This document shows positions 54,301 to 57,300 of a DNA stretch of 60,000 nt, one piece after another. Below the pieces are notes generated by a model. It did not search any database and was not told the origin of the DNA. It saw only the letters and a list, made by a program, of their open reading frames with translations. The position numbers and the translations under genes were made by a program. The stretch lies in NCBI RefSeq assembly GCF_000003815.2, contig NC_049991.1, forward strand, positions 6,299,372 through 6,359,371, in the 5' to 3' direction. Position 1 is the first letter of the stretch, and each line of letters opens with the position of its first letter. The stretch is from Branchiostoma floridae (lineage: Eukaryota; Chordata; Leptocardii; Amphioxiformes; Branchiostomatidae).

Positions 54301-57300
54301 CATTATCCCCCAAAGTGGACTGGTATTGTGAATTGATTCCAGGTAAAAACAGAGCTTGCTTCTATTTTTCAGAAAATGACAATAATCACAACTTCCATTC
54401 AGAAAATTTTCATCATGACTGAAAATTGTTGAATGACTTCATGTAATGTCATTAACAATTTTCAGTACGATAACTAGGTGTAAGTTTAAAAAAGTATAAG
54501 CTCCTTGTGATGTGGGTACATTTATTATTGCAGTGAACTTTTTTTATTCAAGTAGGGCATACGATTTAATAATTATCAAGCAGGTGCAGGTACTGTAGGA
54601 GCGTTTGTTTTCTTCAAGCTGTAAAACTGTTAAACTGTTTTACTTTGTATGCAATCAGCCATCGAGCCTATTCTTATTTTAGTTTAACAACTTCCTGCCA
54701 GACCCGGAAGATACGATTGAACCTTGTTCGAGGATTTATTTTCGTCTGTCTGGTCAGTCTGTTCATACCCTGGCGCTGGGAGTGTTTTATTGGGCTGAAA
54801 CTCTGGCAGTTTAAAGTTACTTACAATTTAAATGTTCAAAGTTTATGACAAACAACAACAGCACTAGGAACACATACATTTGCTCTGGAGAAAATACAGC
54901 AGTTTTCGCAAGTTCCAGTCCAGTGATAGAAATGTGGCCACTATAGACAGGTGGTCACTATAGAGAAAATGCTGATCTATTGACTAGGAGCCATACGTTA
55001 CACATGATTTCAGTACACTGATCATTAATCATATAAACATTGCACAGGTAAGCCAATTGTTTAGATGTACAATTAAGTTCAAATAATTCTGAAGAGAAAT
55101 ATTGATGAGAAAATAATCATTCTCGCCACTGTCTAACTTATAATTACGTATCAAAACTAAACGCAGATTTTCTAACTAACGCACCTTTCGCCGACTTCAT
55201 CAAAGGACCGCCGGCTATCAATCAAACACGGCTGTTGATTAGACTTAGAGTTTCAAACAGTCATGTGCTGTGTGCCAGTTGACAGCGAACTTCATGCTAC
55301 GTGATGTTTTACATTGCTTGGACCTTCTTTCCTACAGCGGTGCTTCTACAAAATATTTAGACTGTAACACTGAGTCCCACATGTTTTATAGAATAGAATT
55401 TGACGCAGAACAGCGTTTTTTGCTAGGTATTTTTCTTGAAACATGTCCGTGGGAATATCAGCGAGGCGGCGACGTAGGGATATCAGACCGTCAACAAAAG
55501 TCGCACGGCGGCTAACGGCGCAGCGAAGATACTAGCGCTATAAATAAGCGCTTCAACTAAGGATGGCAACCCGTACAATATTTTTGTATACTGTTGAGCT
55601 AAGTAAAGTTTGTTGTTTATGAGGTTTTAGTTGTCTTTGAAGCTTTGACCCGAAATATTTTAAAGTCAAACTGCTGAAGAGAAGTAAGTGACTGCTACGA
55701 TTATCGTAGATATGGCCCTAAAAAAACTAATAAAAGAAGCCTTCTCAATAGTCTAAAATGCAAGAGCTTCCGGGGGGGCTTCGCCCACCTGGGTCCCCCC
55801 CACAGTGGCCCTGCCCCTGGACCCCGCCAGGGACATTCGGCGGCCCCCGGACCCCTGTCCGACGCTTTGAAAAAATCCTGGCGAGAAGTCTGTACGGCCT
55901 GAGTCTTCAAGTTAACGTATTGTTTGGTCCCGCTTATGAATATTAATTATCCTTCGCTTTCCTCTTCGCTGATTGGCTGAACCATTAATTGAATTAACTC
56001 TTCCTGCCGGCTAGACGCAGGTGCAGATGTCGGCTCTGTGGGGTGAACGTCCGAAAGGTCATGGCATGGAGAACGAAAGAAAACCAATTTCCCCTAAAAA
56101 AGTGCTGTAATTAAGCCTTTTACAGTACTTTATGCCAAAATTTTACTTGGATCATTTTACCAACTATCTTATGTCTATCTATACCAAATGTTACTCATAC
56201 CAGGGTACAGGGGTGCAAAATATACCGTTATAAGACCGTCAACAACAGTCGCACGGAGCTAACAGCGCAGCGAAAATACCATCGCTAGCGTTTCAACTTC
56301 GGATAACAAGTTATAAGTACTGTTGAACTCAGTAACGTTAAAGTTTGTTTTTAGTTGCCTTTGACGGTTTGACCTGAAATAGTGTTACGCTAAACTCCTG
56401 AAGAGAAGTTAAGTGACTGCTGCGATTATCATAGATATGCCCCAAAGAACTGATACAATATAAAGCCTTCTGAATAGTCTAAAATGCGAGAGCCTTAGGC
56501 GGGCTTCGCTCCCCCTGGCGGGAACACTGCTATATACGGGATCATGAGGCCCCGCTTAAGAATATTAATTAGCCTTTGGCCTCCTCTTCCCTGATTGGCT
56601 AGGTCTTTGATTCAATTAACTCTCCGGCTGACGCGCACAGGTGTGGCTCTGTGCGGGGTCACGGAAGGTCACGTCAGGAGGCCAAAAGAAAACAAATTTC
56701 CCCTCAGAAAAGTGCCAAAATTAATCATTTTAAAGTTGTTTATGTCAAAAATTTTACTTGAATCTTGTTACCAAGTATCTAATGCCTATCTATACCAAAT
56801 TTCAGGTCATTTAATTGTAATACCAGGGTACAGGAGCCAAAAGTGTCCTTTTTTGGTCAAAAATTGGCCAAAAATCGCAAAAATAAGCATTTTGTTGCAC
56901 TGTACACCAAAAGTGTTATTGAATTTATATGAAGGGATTATCAAGGCACATCTGTGTCAAATTTCAGCTCGTTCGGTTGCAATACCAAGGTACAGGAGCC
57001 AAAAGTGTCCTTTTTTGGTCAAAAATTGGTCAAAAAATCGCAAAAATAAGCATTTTGTTGTACTGTACACCAAAAATGTTATTGAATTTATATGGGGGCA
57101 TTATCAAGGCACATCTCTGTCAAATTTCAGCTCATTTGGTTGTAATACCAGGGTACAGGGGCCAAAATATACAGTTTTGGTCTAAAATTGACCAAAAAAT
57201 CTCAATAAAATCATTTTAGAGGCAGATATGAAAAAAATGGGAAAAAAGCATCAAGGTATTGGCCCACTCTACCCCTGTGCCGAATTTCAGGTCATTCGGT

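Noticed and set aside
56595-57185. 196-codon open frame in intron 70
   Set aside because: Runs through the 162-bp tandem repeat, whose length is a multiple of three, so openness is expected once one unit is open; composition is not protein-like.
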